Shown in pieces: positions 52,285 to 61,262 of a stretch of 64,000 nucleotides of DNA. Position 1 is the stretch's first letter. The number at the start of each line of letters is the position of its first letter. Origin of the DNA: Blastococcus sp. VKM Ac-2987 (GTDB taxonomy: Bacteria > Actinomycetota > Actinomycetes > Mycobacteriales > Geodermatophilaceae). The stretch lies in assembly GCF_026967805.1 (NCBI RefSeq), contig NZ_JAPVBG010000001.1, positions 186,001 to 250,000 of the forward strand, given 5' to 3'. The notes under the pieces were generated by a model, which searched no databases, was not told the DNA's origin, and saw only the letters and a list, made by a program, of their open reading frames with translations. Made by a program: the position numbers and the translations under genes.

Positions 52285-53966
52285 TGGCTGCTACCGCCAC
52301 TGCGCCGGGAGCCCCCACCTCCCGGCTCGGCAAGACCGCGACCGAGTTCGACGACCGGTTGATCGTCGCCGGTCCGGTCCGGCGCACGCTCAACAAGGTC
52401 TTCCCCGACCACTGGTCGTTCCTGCTCGGGGAGATCGCCCTCTACTGCTTCGTCATCCTGCTGCTGTCGGGCACGTACCTCACCTTCTTCTTCGACGCGA
52501 CCATGAACGAGGTCGTGTACGACGGGTCGTACGACCCGCTGCGCGGCACGGAGATGTCGGGGGCCTACGCCTCCGCGCTGAACCTCTCCTTCGACGTCCG
52601 CGGCGGCCTGTTCATGCGGCAGCTGCACCACTGGTCGGCGCTGCTGTTCGTCGCCTCGATCGTGGTGCACCTGCTGCGCATCTTCTTCACCGGTGCGTTC
52701 CGCCGGCCGCGGGAGACCAACTGGCTGCTCGGTGTGGTCATGCTCGTGCTGGCGCTGCTCATGGGCGTCACCGGCTACACGCTCCCCGACGACCTGCTGT
52801 CGGGCACCGGGCTCCGCATCATCAGCGCGATCCTGCTCTCCATCCCGGTCATCGGGACGTGGGCGCACTTCGCGGTGTTCAACGGCGACTTCGTCGGCAC
52901 GGAGATCATCGGCCGGTTCTACATCGCCCACGTGCTGATCCTCCCGGCGATCCTGCTGGCGCTGATCGCGGCTCACCTGCTGATCCTGGTGAAGCAGAAG
53001 CACACGCAGTTCCCCGGCCCCGGCCGGACCGAGCACAACGTGGTGGGCAACCGGCTCTTCCCGACGTTCGCCGCGAAGGCGACCGGCCTGCTCTTCATCG
53101 TGTTCGGCGCGTGTGCCGCACTGGCCGGCCTCGTCCAGATCAACCCGGTCTGGCTGTGGGGGCCGTACAACCCGGCCCAGGTCTCGGCCGCGTCCCAGCC
53201 CGACTGGTACATCCTGTTCCTCGACGGTTCGACGCGTATCTTCCCGGCCTGGGACATCAACCTCCCCGGCGACTACACGATCCCGGCGCTGTTCTGGCCG
53301 ACGGTCGTCATCGCCGGCGCGATGTTCACGTTGCTCGCGCTCTACCCGATGATCGAGCGCAAGCTGTCGGGTGACACGGCGTCGCACCACCTCCTGCAGC
53401 GCCCCCGCGACGTCCCTGTCCGCACCTCGCTCGGTGTCATGGGGCTGACCTTCTACTTCGTGCTGGCGATCTCGGGCGGCAACGACGTCATCGCCGACAA
53501 GTTCGACATCAGCCTCAACGCGATGACCTGGTTCGGGCGCATCGGCGTCATCGTGCTGCCGGCGATCGCGTACGTGTTCACGTACCGCATCTGCCTCGGT
53601 CTCCAGCAGCACGACCGCGAGGTGCTCGAGCACGGCATCGAGACCGGCGTCATCCGCCGGCTGCCCAACGGTGAGTTCATCGAGGTGCACCAGCCCCTCG
53701 GCCCGGTCGACGAGCACGGTCACGGCCAGCTCGCCTACGGCGGCGCACCGGTGCCCAAGCGGATGAACCACGTGGGCGGTTCGCGTCGCGCCATCCGCGG
53801 CTTCTTCTCCCCCATCGAGGAGCCGTCCGCGGTGGAGCTGGAGCAGCGGCGCGAGGGCCGCGGCCTCTCCGCCTCCGAGTCCGACCGGGAGCTCACCTCC
53901 TCGGGTCGCCCGTCCGAGGGTGGTCGCCCGTCCGAGGGTGGTCGCCCGCAGGACCCGCGCGACTGA
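52284..53966 (+). CDS. qcrB: Cytochrome b subunit (QcrB)
   Basis: A 560-residue protein with eight or nine transmembrane helices in the N-terminal 400 residues. Haem-b ligand His pairs are in [12 protein letters not shown] and [12 protein letters not shown] and again in WAHFAVF and [20 protein letters not shown] is the Qo-site PEW-type block (PDW in actinobacteria). It oxidises menaquinol. The C-terminal 100 residues are hydrophilic; they end in two tandem copies of GRPSEG (18-bp repeats at 53904-53921 and 53922-53939), probably disordered. Confidence 0.94.
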   Translation: MAATATAPGAPTSRLGKTATEFDDRLIVAGPVRRTLNKVFPDHWSFLLGEIALYCFVILLLSGTYLTFFFDATMNEVVYDGSYDPLRGTEMSGAYASALNLSFDVRGGLFMRQLHHWSALLFVASIVVHLLRIFFTGAFRRPRETNWLLGVVMLVLALLMGVTGYTLPDDLLSGTGLRIISAILLSIPVIGTWAHFAVFNGDFVGTEIIGRFYIAHVLILPAILLALIAAHLLILVKQKHTQFPGPGRTEHNVVGNRLFPTFAAKATGLLFIVFGACAALAGLVQINPVWLWGPYNPAQVSAASQPDWYILFLDGSTRIFPAWDINLPGDYTIPALFWPTVVIAGAMFTLLALYPMIERKLSGDTASHHLLQRPRDVPVRTSLGVMGLTFYFVLAISGGNDVIADKFDISLNAMTWFGRIGVIVLPAIAYVFTYRICLGLQQHDREVLEHGIETGVIRRLPNGEFIEVHQPLGPVDEHGHGQLAYGGAPVPKRMNHVGGSRRAIRGFFSPIEEPSAVELEQRREGRGLSASESDRELTSSGRPSEGGRPSEGGRPQDPRD

Positions 53967-53978
53967 TCAGCACGAACC

Positions 53979-54014
53979 AGAAGGGCCCCGGTGGATCTCC
54001 ACCGGGGCCCTTCT
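53979..54014 (+). terminator. ctaE-qcrCAB operon terminator
   Basis: 17-bp perfect stem (53979-53995 with 53998-54014), loop TC, 13 nt after the qcrB stop, beginning AGAAGGGCCCC. Downstream is CTGCGTCC rather than a T-run. Confidence 0.85.
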
Positions 54015-54242
54015 GCGTCCGGCCTGCACGCGCCCTCGGCCGGCGGACCAGACCGAGCCTTGGTCGGCGCCGGCCCGGGATCCGCGCCGGGCCGGGATGC
54101 CGCTTCCCGCGGACGGAACGGCTCCCCGGGCGGCACTTCCACCCGCCGGCTTCACCCCGGCACGCGCTGCGCTGACGACGCCCGGCCCTCAGCGGGAGAT
54201 CGATGACCGGGTGGCGGCGGGCCGCGAGATGGCGCGTGCCAT

Positions 54243-54307
54243 GGCAGCGATGTGCGCGGACGGCGCGCTCCTGGGGCCCGAAGACGCCGCGGGTGCACAT
54301 CGCTGCC
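54243..54307. repeat. 13-nt inverted repeat in the qcrB-ctaF spacer
   Basis: GGCAGCGATGTGC and its exact reverse complement, 39 nt apart, with partial extension on both sides. Possible protein-binding pair or an RNA hairpin. Confidence 0.5.
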
Positions 54308-54749
54308 GTGACAGCCCCATCGGCGCCAGGGAGCCTCACGGGCGCTGGGAGGCTCTGTGGGCGCCGGGCCCGACCTCCGCGGCCTCCGCGAGCGCCAGGG
54401 AGGCCCTCTGCGGGCGCCAGGGCCGGCCTCGCTGTCCAGGCGACCTCGCCGAGCGCCGGGGCGGCTTCCCTGGTGCCGGGAACTCGTGGGCGCCGGGCAC
54501 GGGGCCGCGGACGCGGGAGGGGCCGGGAGCCGACGGCCACGCAGACACCCCGCCGGCGGTCACGACGCCCGATGCCGCCACGGCGGCGGCTCCCGGCAGG
54601 TCCGGCGCTCAGCGGGAAGCACTACCGCATCGCCGTACTCGACCAGGCGGGCACCGCCCGGGAGCGCGATCGAACGCCCGGGCCGGCACCGCCCAGGGCT
54701 GCCATCGACCACCCACGGCCGGCGGCGAACCGGTCACCGACGACGAGGG

Positions 54750-54775
54750 CCCCCTCCGCCTGCCGGCGGAAGGGG
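54750..54775 (-). terminator. Terminator of ctaC-ctaF
   Basis: Arms 54750-54760 and 54765-54775 pair over 11 positions with one mismatch, loop TGCC, 23 nt beyond the ctaF stop on the minus strand. Confidence 0.6.
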
Positions 54776-54798
54776 ACCTCGGTCGTGCGCGTGGGACG

Positions 54799-55203
54799 TC
54801 AGCTCTGCTGGGCGTTCTGCCCCACGTAGTACTCGAACAGCAGGCCGCCGACGGCGATCAGGAGCGCGACCGTGGCGATGAGGATGAGCCAGAAGTACCA
54901 GAACGCGACCCCGAGGCCCATGAGGCCGGCAGCCGCAGCGAGCGTGATCGGCCAGTAGCTGGCCGGGCTGAAGAAGCCCAGCTCGCCGGCGCCGTCGGCG
55001 ATCTCCGCGTCCTTGCGGTCCTCCGGGCGGGCATCGATCCGCCGCGAGACGAACCAGAAGAAGCCACCGATGAGCACGGTGAGCCCACCGGAGAGCGCCA
55101 GCGCCGTCGTGCCGATCGGCTCCTGCGACCAGACGCCGTAGACGAGCGCGGCCACGAAGCAGAACACCGCGATCAGATTGAAGATCAGTGCCTCGACCTT
55201 CAC
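54799..55203 (-). CDS. ctaF: Cytochrome c oxidase subunit IV (actinobacterial)
   Basis: A 134-residue, four-helix membrane protein. MKVEALIFNLIAVFCFVAAL begins the actinobacterial subunit IV family, followed by YGVWSQEPIGTTALALSGGL, FFWFVSRRIDARPEDRKDAE and FFSPASYWPITLAAAAGLM. It is specific to actinobacterial aa3 oxidases. It starts 51 nt after the ctaC stop on the same strand and is presumably cotranscribed with ctaC. Confidence 0.92.
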   Translation of the reverse strand: MKVEALIFNLIAVFCFVAALVYGVWSQEPIGTTALALSGGLTVLIGGFFWFVSRRIDARPEDRKDAEIADGAGELGFFSPASYWPITLAAAAGLMGLGVAFWYFWLILIATVALLIAVGGLLFEYYVGQNAQQS

Positions 55204-55254
55204 GGCCGTGCCTCCTCGTACATGTGTGGGGTCCGGTTGCCGGGAGCGGGGACG

Positions 55255-56154
55255 TCAGTCACCGGTCTGCTGCAGGTCGACGACCTTCTCCTGGATGAGG
55301 TCCAGCGGCGTCGTCGTTCCGGCCTCACCGACCTGACCGATCTCCTCGAGCGCCTCGTAGGTGCTCAGGCCGGCCTCGCGGGCCTCCAGGTAGGCGTCGT
55401 ACTCGTCACCGGACACCGCGCGGACCTCGAAGTTCATGTACGCGTGGTACGTGCCGCACAGCTCGGCGCAGCGGCCCACGTAGGCGCCCTCCTCGCGGAC
55501 GGTCACCTCGAAGACGTTGTCCCGGCCGTTCTCGTTGCCGGGGATGACGTCGAGCTTGAAGAGGAACTCGGGGACCCAGAACGAGTGGATGACGTCGGCC
55601 GAGGCCAGCTCGAACCGGATGGTGCGGTCGGTGGGCAGCACCAGGATCGGGACCTCCGTGCTGGTGCCGACGGTGTTCACCGGCTCGCCGTCGGCGTCCT
55701 CGGTCCCGGGGTAGACGAACTGCCAGTTCCACTTGAAGGCGTTGACGGCGATGATCTCGTCAGGGTCCGGGCTGATCTCCCGCACCTTGTTCTGGGTCAC
55801 CACGGTGAAGAAGAAGAGGCCGGAAATGATGATGAACGGGATGATCGTGTAGACGATCTCCAGCGGGAGGTTGTAGGCCGTCTGCCGCGGCAGCTCGTCG
55901 CCCTTCTTGCGGTGGCGGATCACCGAGTAGGCGATCAGCGCCCACACCGCGAGGCCGATGATCAGGGCGGCCCAGGTCGACCCGACCCACAGCTCCCGCA
56001 TCTCGACGGCCTCGTCGGTGACGCCCTCGGGCCAACCCCACCGGACGAAATTGCGCTCCCACCATTCGCTTTCGCCGAGCTCGCATCCGGTGAGGGTCAG
56101 CACCCCCAGGAGACCGAGCGCGGCCAGCCGCGCGAGCCTGCTGCCTCGAGCCAC
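55255..56154 (-). CDS. ctaC: Cytochrome c oxidase subunit II (CuA lipoprotein)
   Basis: A 299-residue subunit II. Lipoprotein signal peptide with lipobox LTLTGC (Cys24), two transmembrane helices (about residues 58-80 and 100-122), then a cupredoxin domain with CAELCGTYHAYM, the CuA binuclear centre, plus His in VIHSFWVPEF. It accepts electrons from QcrC. The C-terminal 60 residues are an acidic extension ending in helices. GTG start; a TAGTCT at 56262-56267 (minus strand) is a candidate -10, giving a leader of about 100 nt. Confidence 0.93.
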   Translation of the reverse strand: MARGSRLARLAALGLLGVLTLTGCELGESEWWERNFVRWGWPEGVTDEAVEMRELWVGSTWAALIIGLAVWALIAYSVIRHRKKGDELPRQTAYNLPLEIVYTIIPFIIISGLFFFTVVTQNKVREISPDPDEIIAVNAFKWNWQFVYPGTEDADGEPVNTVGTSTEVPILVLPTDRTIRFELASADVIHSFWVPEFLFKLDVIPGNENGRDNVFEVTVREEGAYVGRCAELCGTYHAYMNFEVRAVSGDEYDAYLEAREAGLSTYEALEEIGQVGEAGTTTPLDLIQEKVVDLQQTGD

Positions 56155-56463
56155 TGCTCGCTGCCTCCTCGTCCTCCGCCCGGCGCCCGGGCGGTCCTTC
56201 CAGCGGGTCGTCCACCGGTCCGCGGCAGGGTGGGACCCCGCCGGACTCAGTGTGGGCCGAGACTAGCCGACCCGCCTCAGGGGCCGACCACCGGAGACGG
56301 TCGGGCGGGTCGCGGGCCCGTCACCCGCCCGCATGGTCCCGGCCCGCCCCGCCGCCCGCGACCGGCGGCTGCGCCGCGCGCGCACCCAGGACCCCGCCCG
56401 GCCCGGCGCGGCACACCGGTCGCCGGGGCCGGTGGCACCGGCGCGACGGTTAGAGTCGGTGTC
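56155..56463. other. Divergent intergenic region between ctaC and the 56464 gene
   Basis: 309 nt. It holds a TAGTCT candidate -10 for ctaC (56262-56267, minus strand), several G/C-rich short repeats around 56300-56440 and the TAGAGT -10 of the rightward gene. No open frame with coding character and no recognised RNA. Confidence 0.5.
56451..56456 (+). promoter_or_regulatory. -10 element of the 56464 gene (leaderless)
   Basis: TAGAGT, 7 nt before GTG 56464; the same hexamer as at 18548. Confidence 0.65.
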
Positions 56464-56829
56464 GTGTTCTCCCGGCTGCTGACCCCGAGATGGGTGCTCC
56501 TGCACCTGCTCGTGGTCGCCCTGTTCGTCGCCACCTTCTTCCTCGGCTACTGGCAGCTGTCCAAGGCGGAGGCCGGTGGCGGCGCGGTCAACTGGAGCTA
56601 CGCCCTGCAGTGGCCGCTCTACGGCTTCATGGGCCTGTGGTTCTACGTCCGGATGGTGCGGGTCGAGCTCCACCGCGACCCGGACGACGACCTGCCGGGC
56701 AACGCCGTGGTGCTGTACCAGCGGCCGCGCATCGACACGACCGGCGACCCCGAGCTCGCCGCCTACAACGCCTACCTCGCCGAGCTGAACGAGCGCGCCC
56801 TGGGACAACGGAGCAGCAATGGCCGCTGA
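56464..56829 (+). CDS. Small two-helix membrane protein near cytochrome oxidase genes, unknown function
   Basis: A 121-residue protein. Two hydrophobic helices (about residues 10-28 and 43-62) with a G-x-W-Q-L-x-K-A turn (YWQLSKAEAGG) between them, then a charged cytoplasmic tail with AYNAYLAELNERALG. The motif recalls short SURF1-like helices but the protein is too small. The gene occupies the place of small actinobacterial membrane genes next to ctaC. It overlaps the next gene by 11 nt, in a different frame. Function unknown. Confidence 0.7.
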   Translation: MFSRLLTPRWVLLHLLVVALFVATFFLGYWQLSKAEAGGGAVNWSYALQWPLYGFMGLWFYVRMVRVELHRDPDDDLPGNAVVLYQRPRIDTTGDPELAAYNAYLAELNERALGQRSSNGR

Positions 56830-57169
56830 CCGGACCGCCCCGGCCCGCGACTCCGAGCAGGCGATCGCCGCGGCGCTGCAGCGCTACCGCGTGATGGCCA
56901 CGGTCGTCGGCGTCCTCCTGGTCCTGCTGTTCGTGGTCGCCATGCCCCTGAAGTACTTCGCCGGCATCCCGGAGCCCGTCACCGTCCTCGGGACGGCGCA
57001 CGGCTGGCTCTACGCGCTGTTCTTCCTGGCCACCGTGGACCTGGCGCTCCGGGCGAAGTGGACTCTCAAGGGCGCCGTCGTCGCGCTGGTCCTGGGCACC
57101 ATCCCTTTCCTCTCCTTCGTCGCCGAGCGGACCGTCACGCAGAAGATGCGCGCCGGCGAGCGCGTGTGA
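56819..57169 (+). CDS. DUF3817-family membrane protein
   Basis: A 116-residue, three-helix membrane protein of the DUF3817 type: RYRVMATVVGVLLVLLFVVA, MPLKYFAGIPEP, GTAHGWLYALFFLATVDLAL, and a last helix with IPFLSFVAERTV. Function unknown in the family; it is often next to asnB or cytochrome oxidase genes in actinobacteria. ATG lies inside the end of the upstream gene, so the two are coupled. asnB begins 37 nt after its stop. Confidence 0.85.
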   Translation: MAADRTAPARDSEQAIAAALQRYRVMATVVGVLLVLLFVVAMPLKYFAGIPEPVTVLGTAHGWLYALFFLATVDLALRAKWTLKGAVVALVLGTIPFLSFVAERTVTQKMRAGERV

Positions 57170-57206
57170 CCGCGAACCTCTCCCCCATCCCGAGGACCTG
57201 CGCCTG

Positions 57207-59138
57207 ATGTGTGGCCTGCTCGCCTACTTCTCCACCGATGCCCCGCGCGTCGACGACACCGTCGTCTCCGACGTCCAGGAGGCGCTGCACTGCCTGCGGC
57301 ACCGGGGCCCGGACGAGAACGAGGTCTGGCACGACGACCGAGTCGTCTACGGCTTCAACCGGCTGTCGTTCATCGACATCGAGAACAGCCACCAGCCCAT
57401 GCCGTACGCCGACGGCCGGTACCGGATCGTCTTCAACGGCGAGATCTACAACTACCTGGAGCTCCGGGCAGAGCTCGCCGCCGCGGGCGCCGCGTTCGCC
57501 ACCGAGGGCGACACGGAGGCGATCGTCGCCGGCTACCACCTGTGGGGCGAGGAGGTCGTCACCCGCCTGCGCGGCATGTTCGCCTTCGTCATCTGGGACA
57601 GCGAGACCCGCACCGTCTTCGGCGCCCGCGACCCCTTCGGCATCAAGCCGCTGTTCACGACCCGCCTGGCCGACGGCGCCATCGCCTTCTCCTCCGAGAA
57701 GAAGGCCCTGCTGGAGATGCTGGGCGGCAGCACCGCCGCGGGCGGCGTCGACCCCGCCTCCCTGCAGCACTACCTGACGCTCCAGTACGTGCCCGAGCCG
57801 GCGTCGCTGCACCGCGGCATCCGGCGCATCGAGAGCGGCACCAGCTTCACCGTCTCCGGCGGGGAGCTGTCGACCTCGCGCTACTTCCACCCGACGTTCC
57901 CGGTCCGGCCGGTGACGAAGGACGAGCAGCAGCCGCTGTACGACCGGATCGCCGAGGTGCTCGACGACTCGGTGCGGGTGCACATGCGGGCCGATGTCAC
58001 CGTCGGGTCCTTCCTCTCCGGCGGCATCGACTCCACGGCCATCGCCGCCCTCGCCAAGCGCTACAACCCCGACCTGATGACGTTCACGGTCGGCTTCGAG
58101 CGGCAGGGGTTCTCCGAGATCGACGTCGCGGCCGAGTCCGCGGCCGCCATCGGGGTGGAGCACATCACCAAGGTCGTGACGGCGGAGGAGTTCGCCGGGT
58201 CGATCCCCCTGGTCGTCTGGTACCTCGACGACCCGGTGGCCGACCCCGCGCTCGTGCCGCTGTACTTCGTGGCGCGCGAGGCCCGCAAGCACGTGAAGGT
58301 CGTGCTCTCGGGCGAGGGCGCCGACGAGCTCTTCGGCGGCTACAACATCTACCGCGAGCCGCTGTCGCTGGCCGCGTTCGAGCGGCTGCCGCAGGGCATC
58401 CGGCGGGCGCTGGGCACCCTGTCGGCGAAGCTGCCCGACGGCATGCGCGGCAAGGACCTGCTGCGCCGCGGCTCCATCCCGCTCGAGCAGCGCTACTACG
58501 GCAACGCCCGGATCTTCCGCGACGAGGAGCTGACCTTCCTCGAGAAGCGCGACCCGGACCTGTCGCACGTCGCCGTCACCCGGGAGCTCTACGAGCGCAC
58601 CCGGGCCGCGGGATACGACGACGTGACGGCGATGCAGTACGTGGACCTGTTCACCTGGCTGCGCGGCGACATCCTGGTCAAGGCCGACAAGATGACCATG
58701 GCGAACTCGCTGGAGCTGCGGGTGCCGTTCCTCGACCCCGAGGTGTTCCGGGTGGCCTCGACCATCCCGGTCGACCAGCGCGTGACCAAGGACACCACGA
58801 AGTACGCCCTGCGCCGGGCCCTGGAGCAGATCGTGCCGCCGCACGTGCTGAACCGGCGGAAGCTCGGCTTCCCCGTCCCCACCCGGCACTGGCTCGCGGA
58901 GGACCTGCACGACTGGGCACGGCAGACCATCGAGGACAGCCAGACCGACGAGTGGCTGGACAAGCAGCAGGTGCTGGCGATGCTCACCGCCCACCGGCAG
59001 AACCAGCGGGCCGGCTCGCCGGTCGACCACTCCCGCAAGCTCTGGACCCTGCTGGTCTTCATGGTCTGGCACGGCATCTTCGTCGAGGGGCGGATCACGC
59101 CGGAGGTCCCCGAGACGGTCTACCCGGTCAGGCTGTGA
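57207..59138 (+). CDS. asnB: Asparagine synthase (glutamine-hydrolysing)
   Basis: A 643-residue class II glutamine amidotransferase. Cys2 in MCGLLAYF is the glutaminase nucleophile, RHRGPDENEVW and FNGEIYNYLELR are the amidotransferase blocks, and SFLSGGIDSTAIAALA (about residue 270) is the PPi-binding loop of the synthetase half; LSGEGADELFGGY follows. It makes asparagine from aspartate, ATP and glutamine, or amidates cell-wall mDAP in some actinobacteria (LtsA/AsnB), which is plausible given neighbouring oxidase and envelope genes. Corresponds to Rv2201. Confidence 0.92.
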   Translation: MCGLLAYFSTDAPRVDDTVVSDVQEALHCLRHRGPDENEVWHDDRVVYGFNRLSFIDIENSHQPMPYADGRYRIVFNGEIYNYLELRAELAAAGAAFATEGDTEAIVAGYHLWGEEVVTRLRGMFAFVIWDSETRTVFGARDPFGIKPLFTTRLADGAIAFSSEKKALLEMLGGSTAAGGVDPASLQHYLTLQYVPEPASLHRGIRRIESGTSFTVSGGELSTSRYFHPTFPVRPVTKDEQQPLYDRIAEVLDDSVRVHMRADVTVGSFLSGGIDSTAIAALAKRYNPDLMTFTVGFERQGFSEIDVAAESAAAIGVEHITKVVTAEEFAGSIPLVVWYLDDPVADPALVPLYFVAREARKHVKVVLSGEGADELFGGYNIYREPLSLAAFERLPQGIRRALGTLSAKLPDGMRGKDLLRRGSIPLEQRYYGNARIFRDEELTFLEKRDPDLSHVAVTRELYERTRAAGYDDVTAMQYVDLFTWLRGDILVKADKMTMANSLELRVPFLDPEVFRVASTIPVDQRVTKDTTKYALRRALEQIVPPHVLNRRKLGFPVPTRHWLAEDLHDWARQTIEDSQTDEWLDKQQVLAMLTAHRQNQRAGSPVDHSRKLWTLLVFMVWHGIFVEGRITPEVPETVYPVRL

Positions 59139-59144
59139 CACCGC

Positions 59145-59183
59145 AGCAGCGCCCCGCCTCCGGACGGAGGCGGGGCCGCTGCT
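59145..59183. terminator. asnB terminator
   Basis: Eleven-bp GC stem plus a seven-bp outer stem with one bulged C, starting AGCAGCG, 7 nt past the asnB stop. Confidence 0.75.
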
Positions 59184-59299
59184 GTGTCGTGACGAGCGGG
59201 GCCCGGAGGGCTCCACGAGCAACGACGAAACGGCTCAGTGCGTCCGGGGGACGGCACCTGGCCGCGGTGCGGTCCGGAGGACCGCGGTGTCATCGCGAC

Positions 59300-59647
59300 T
59301 CAGTTGAACGAGTCACCGCACGCGCAGGAGCCCTGCGCGTTGGGGTTGTCGATGGTGAAGCCCTGCTTCTCGATGGAGTCGACGAAGTCGATCACCGCGC
59401 CGCCCAGGTACGGGCCGCTCATCCGGTCGACGATGACCTCGACGCCGTCGAAGTCGTAGGTCTGGTCACCGTCGAGGAACCGCTCGTCGAAGAAGAGCTG
59501 GTACCGCAGGCCGGAGCAGCCACCGGGCTGGACGGCGATGCGCAGCCGCAGGTCGTCGCGGCCCTCCTGGTCCAGCAGTGCCTTGACCTTGGCGGCCGCG
59601 GGGTCGCTGAGCACGACGCCGGTGGCCGTGGTGTCCTGCACCGTCAT
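59300..59647 (-). CDS. erpA: HesB/IscA-family iron-sulfur carrier (ErpA-like)
   Basis: A 115-residue A-type carrier. Three conserved Cys: GGCSGLRYQ (about residue 44) and SCACGDSFN at the C-terminus. VVLSDPAAAKVKALLD begins the fold. It delivers Fe-S clusters to apoproteins, such as the Rieske protein or aconitase; M. tuberculosis Rv2204c is the equivalent near asnB. AGGA lies ahead of the ATG. TACAGT on the minus strand at about 59743-59738 is a candidate promoter. Confidence 0.92.
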   Translation of the reverse strand: MTVQDTTATGVVLSDPAAAKVKALLDQEGRDDLRLRIAVQPGGCSGLRYQLFFDERFLDGDQTYDFDGVEVIVDRMSGPYLGGAVIDFVDSIEKQGFTIDNPNAQGSCACGDSFN

Positions 59648-59785
59648 ATTCCTGTCCTCTCCCTCCGAGGTGTCCGCGTAGGCGCGTCCTGTCGCGATCG
59701 AACGCCGCCGGAACGGCTCCTCTTCCCGTGCGCACCCACTGTACGGCTCAGGGCTCGCCGTCCGGGGCTGCGTTGCTCACACACG

Positions 59786-59791
59786 TAGACT
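59786..59791 (+). promoter_or_regulatory. -10 element of the DUF3043 gene (leaderless)
   Basis: TAGACT, 8 nt before GTG 59800. Confidence 0.6.
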
Positions 59792-59799
59792 TCCCTGCC

Positions 59800-60417
59800 G
59801 TGAAGCTCCGCCTGCCCGGCCGCCGAAACCACGACGCGACTCCCGACGCCCCGTCCGGGAGCACCGCAGCGCAGACCGAGCAGCTCGTGAGGGCCGGCGG
59901 CAAGGGCCGCCCCACCCCCAAGCGCCACGTGGCGCAGGGCAAGCGGCCGGGTCCTCCCCCGCCGCCGCCCACCACGCGCAAGGAGGCCTACCGGCGGATG
60001 CGCGAGCAGCAGGCGCAGCGCCGCACGGAGACCCGGCAGGGCATGACCCGTGGTGACGACGGCTACCTGCCCGCCCGGGACCGCGGCCCGGTCCGCAAGC
60101 TCGTGCGGGACGTCGTCGACAGCCGGCGCAACGTCGGCAACTTCTTCCTCCTCGCCGCCGCGGTGGCGCTGGTCGGCACCTTCGTGCCCAACCTCGCGGT
60201 GAGGAGCTACTCGAGCTTCCTCCTCCTCGGCTTCTTCTTCCTCCTCATCATCGACTCGGTGGTCCTGGGCCGGCGGATCAAGACCGCCGTCGCGAACCGC
60301 TTCCCCGACGGGAACCACAAGATGAAGGGCCTGGTCTGGTACGGCATCAGCCGGTCGACCATGATCCGCCGGTGGCGCTTCCCCAAGCCCGAGGTGCCGC
60401 TCGGCGCGGAGGTCTGA
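59800..60417 (+). CDS. DUF3043-family membrane protein
   Basis: A 205-residue protein. A long basic, Pro-rich N-terminal region (residues 1-95, with KGRPTPKRHVAQGKRPGP) leads to two transmembrane helices (about 120-140 and 145-165) and a conserved C-terminal NHKMKGLVWYGISRSTMIR block. It matches the actinobacterial DUF3043 family, whose function is unknown. The MBL hydrolase follows 24 nt downstream. Confidence 0.82.
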   Translation: MKLRLPGRRNHDATPDAPSGSTAAQTEQLVRAGGKGRPTPKRHVAQGKRPGPPPPPPTTRKEAYRRMREQQAQRRTETRQGMTRGDDGYLPARDRGPVRKLVRDVVDSRRNVGNFFLLAAAVALVGTFVPNLAVRSYSSFLLLGFFFLLIIDSVVLGRRIKTAVANRFPDGNHKMKGLVWYGISRSTMIRRWRFPKPEVPLGAEV

Positions 60418-60441
60418 GCGCCGGCCCGCCCCGCACCGCTG

Positions 60442-61251
60442 ATGCAGGTCACCCTGCTCGGCACCGGCGCCGCCGACGGCTGGCCCAACCCGTGGTGCAC
60501 CTGCGCCTCCTGCACCGATGCGCGCAGCCGCCGGGAGCAGCGCGGGCCGACGTCGGCCCTGGTCGACGGCACGCTGCTGCTCGACCTGGCACCGGCCCCA
60601 CCGCCGGACGGCGTCCTGCTCGCCGGCGTGCGCACGGTCCTGGTCACCCACGACCACCCCGACCACTGCGCACCGCTGATGCTGCTGGCCCGGCAGTGGG
60701 TGCGGCGCGCCGATCCGCTGACCGTCGCCGGCCCGCCGTCGGTGCTCGACGCCGTCCGGCCGTGGCTGGGACCGGACGACCCGGTGGAGCTCGTCGCGGT
60801 CGGGCCGGGCACCACCCTGGACCGCGACGGCTACGCCGTCCGCGCGCTGGCCGCCGACCACGAGGTGCCCACGGTCCTGTACGACGTCACGGGGCCCGAC
60901 GGCGCCCGGCTGCTCTACGCGACCGACACCGGGCCCCTCCCGGCGTCGACGCTCGAGGCGGTGCGGGGCGCCGCGTTCGACGTCGTCCTGCTGGAGGAGA
61001 CCTTCGGCGATCTGGTCGGGCACGGCACCGGCCACCTCGACCTGCGCACCTTCCCCGAACAGCTCGACCGGCTCCGCACCGTCGGTGCGGTCACCCCAGC
61101 CACCGATGTCGTGGCCGTGCACCTGGGGCACCACAACCCGCCGGCGGCCGCGCTCGGCCGGCGACTGGCGCCGCACGGCGCCCGGCTGGTCCCCGACGGC
61201 GCCACCCTGCTCGCCCGGGGCCGGGGGGCGGCGGTCCGGCGCGGCGCCTAA
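60442..61251 (+). CDS. Metallo-beta-lactamase-fold hydrolase, PhnP/RNase Z-like
   Basis: A 269-residue MBL protein. THDHPDHCAP (about residues 71-80) is the first metal motif, LAADHEVPTVLYDV the second, and YATDTGPLP the third. CTCASCTDAR near the N-terminus is a zinc-binding insertion as in PhnP (cyclic phosphodiesterase) and cobinamide-cluster MBL enzymes. The substrate is unresolved; in actinobacteria close relatives neighbour cobalamin genes, none of which are visible here. The stop TAA at 61249-61251 lies inside the next gene's -10. Confidence 0.82.
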   Translation: MQVTLLGTGAADGWPNPWCTCASCTDARSRREQRGPTSALVDGTLLLDLAPAPPPDGVLLAGVRTVLVTHDHPDHCAPLMLLARQWVRRADPLTVAGPPSVLDAVRPWLGPDDPVELVAVGPGTTLDRDGYAVRALAADHEVPTVLYDVTGPDGARLLYATDTGPLPASTLEAVRGAAFDVVLLEETFGDLVGHGTGHLDLRTFPEQLDRLRTVGAVTPATDVVAVHLGHHNPPAAALGRRLAPHGARLVPDGATLLARGRGAAVRRGA

Positions 61252-61254
61252 CGT
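61249..61254 (+). promoter_or_regulatory. -10 element of the aldo/keto reductase gene (leaderless)
   Basis: TAACGT, 8 nt before GTG 61263; its first three bases are also the stop codon of the upstream gene. Confidence 0.5.
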
Positions 61255-61262
61255 CGCCCTCC

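Larger units (their letters stand above)
54015..54798. other. 784-nt orphan spacer between qcrB and ctaF with inverted and tandem-like repeats
   Basis: No frame shows actinobacterial coding character on either strand. It contains a 13-nt perfect inverted repeat (GGCAGCGATGTGC at 54243-54255 and its complement at 54295-54307, 39-nt gap). From 54323 to 54497 an 8-mer close to GCGCC(A/G)GG occurs eight times at spacings of 17-39 nt. A terminator for ctaF lies at its right end. I cannot assign a function. Confidence 0.6.

Noticed and set aside
53893..54540. 215-residue minus-strand frame in the qcrB-ctaF spacer
   Set aside because: It runs through the qcrB terminator and end of qcrB, is Arg/Pro-rich and shows no protein-like pattern.
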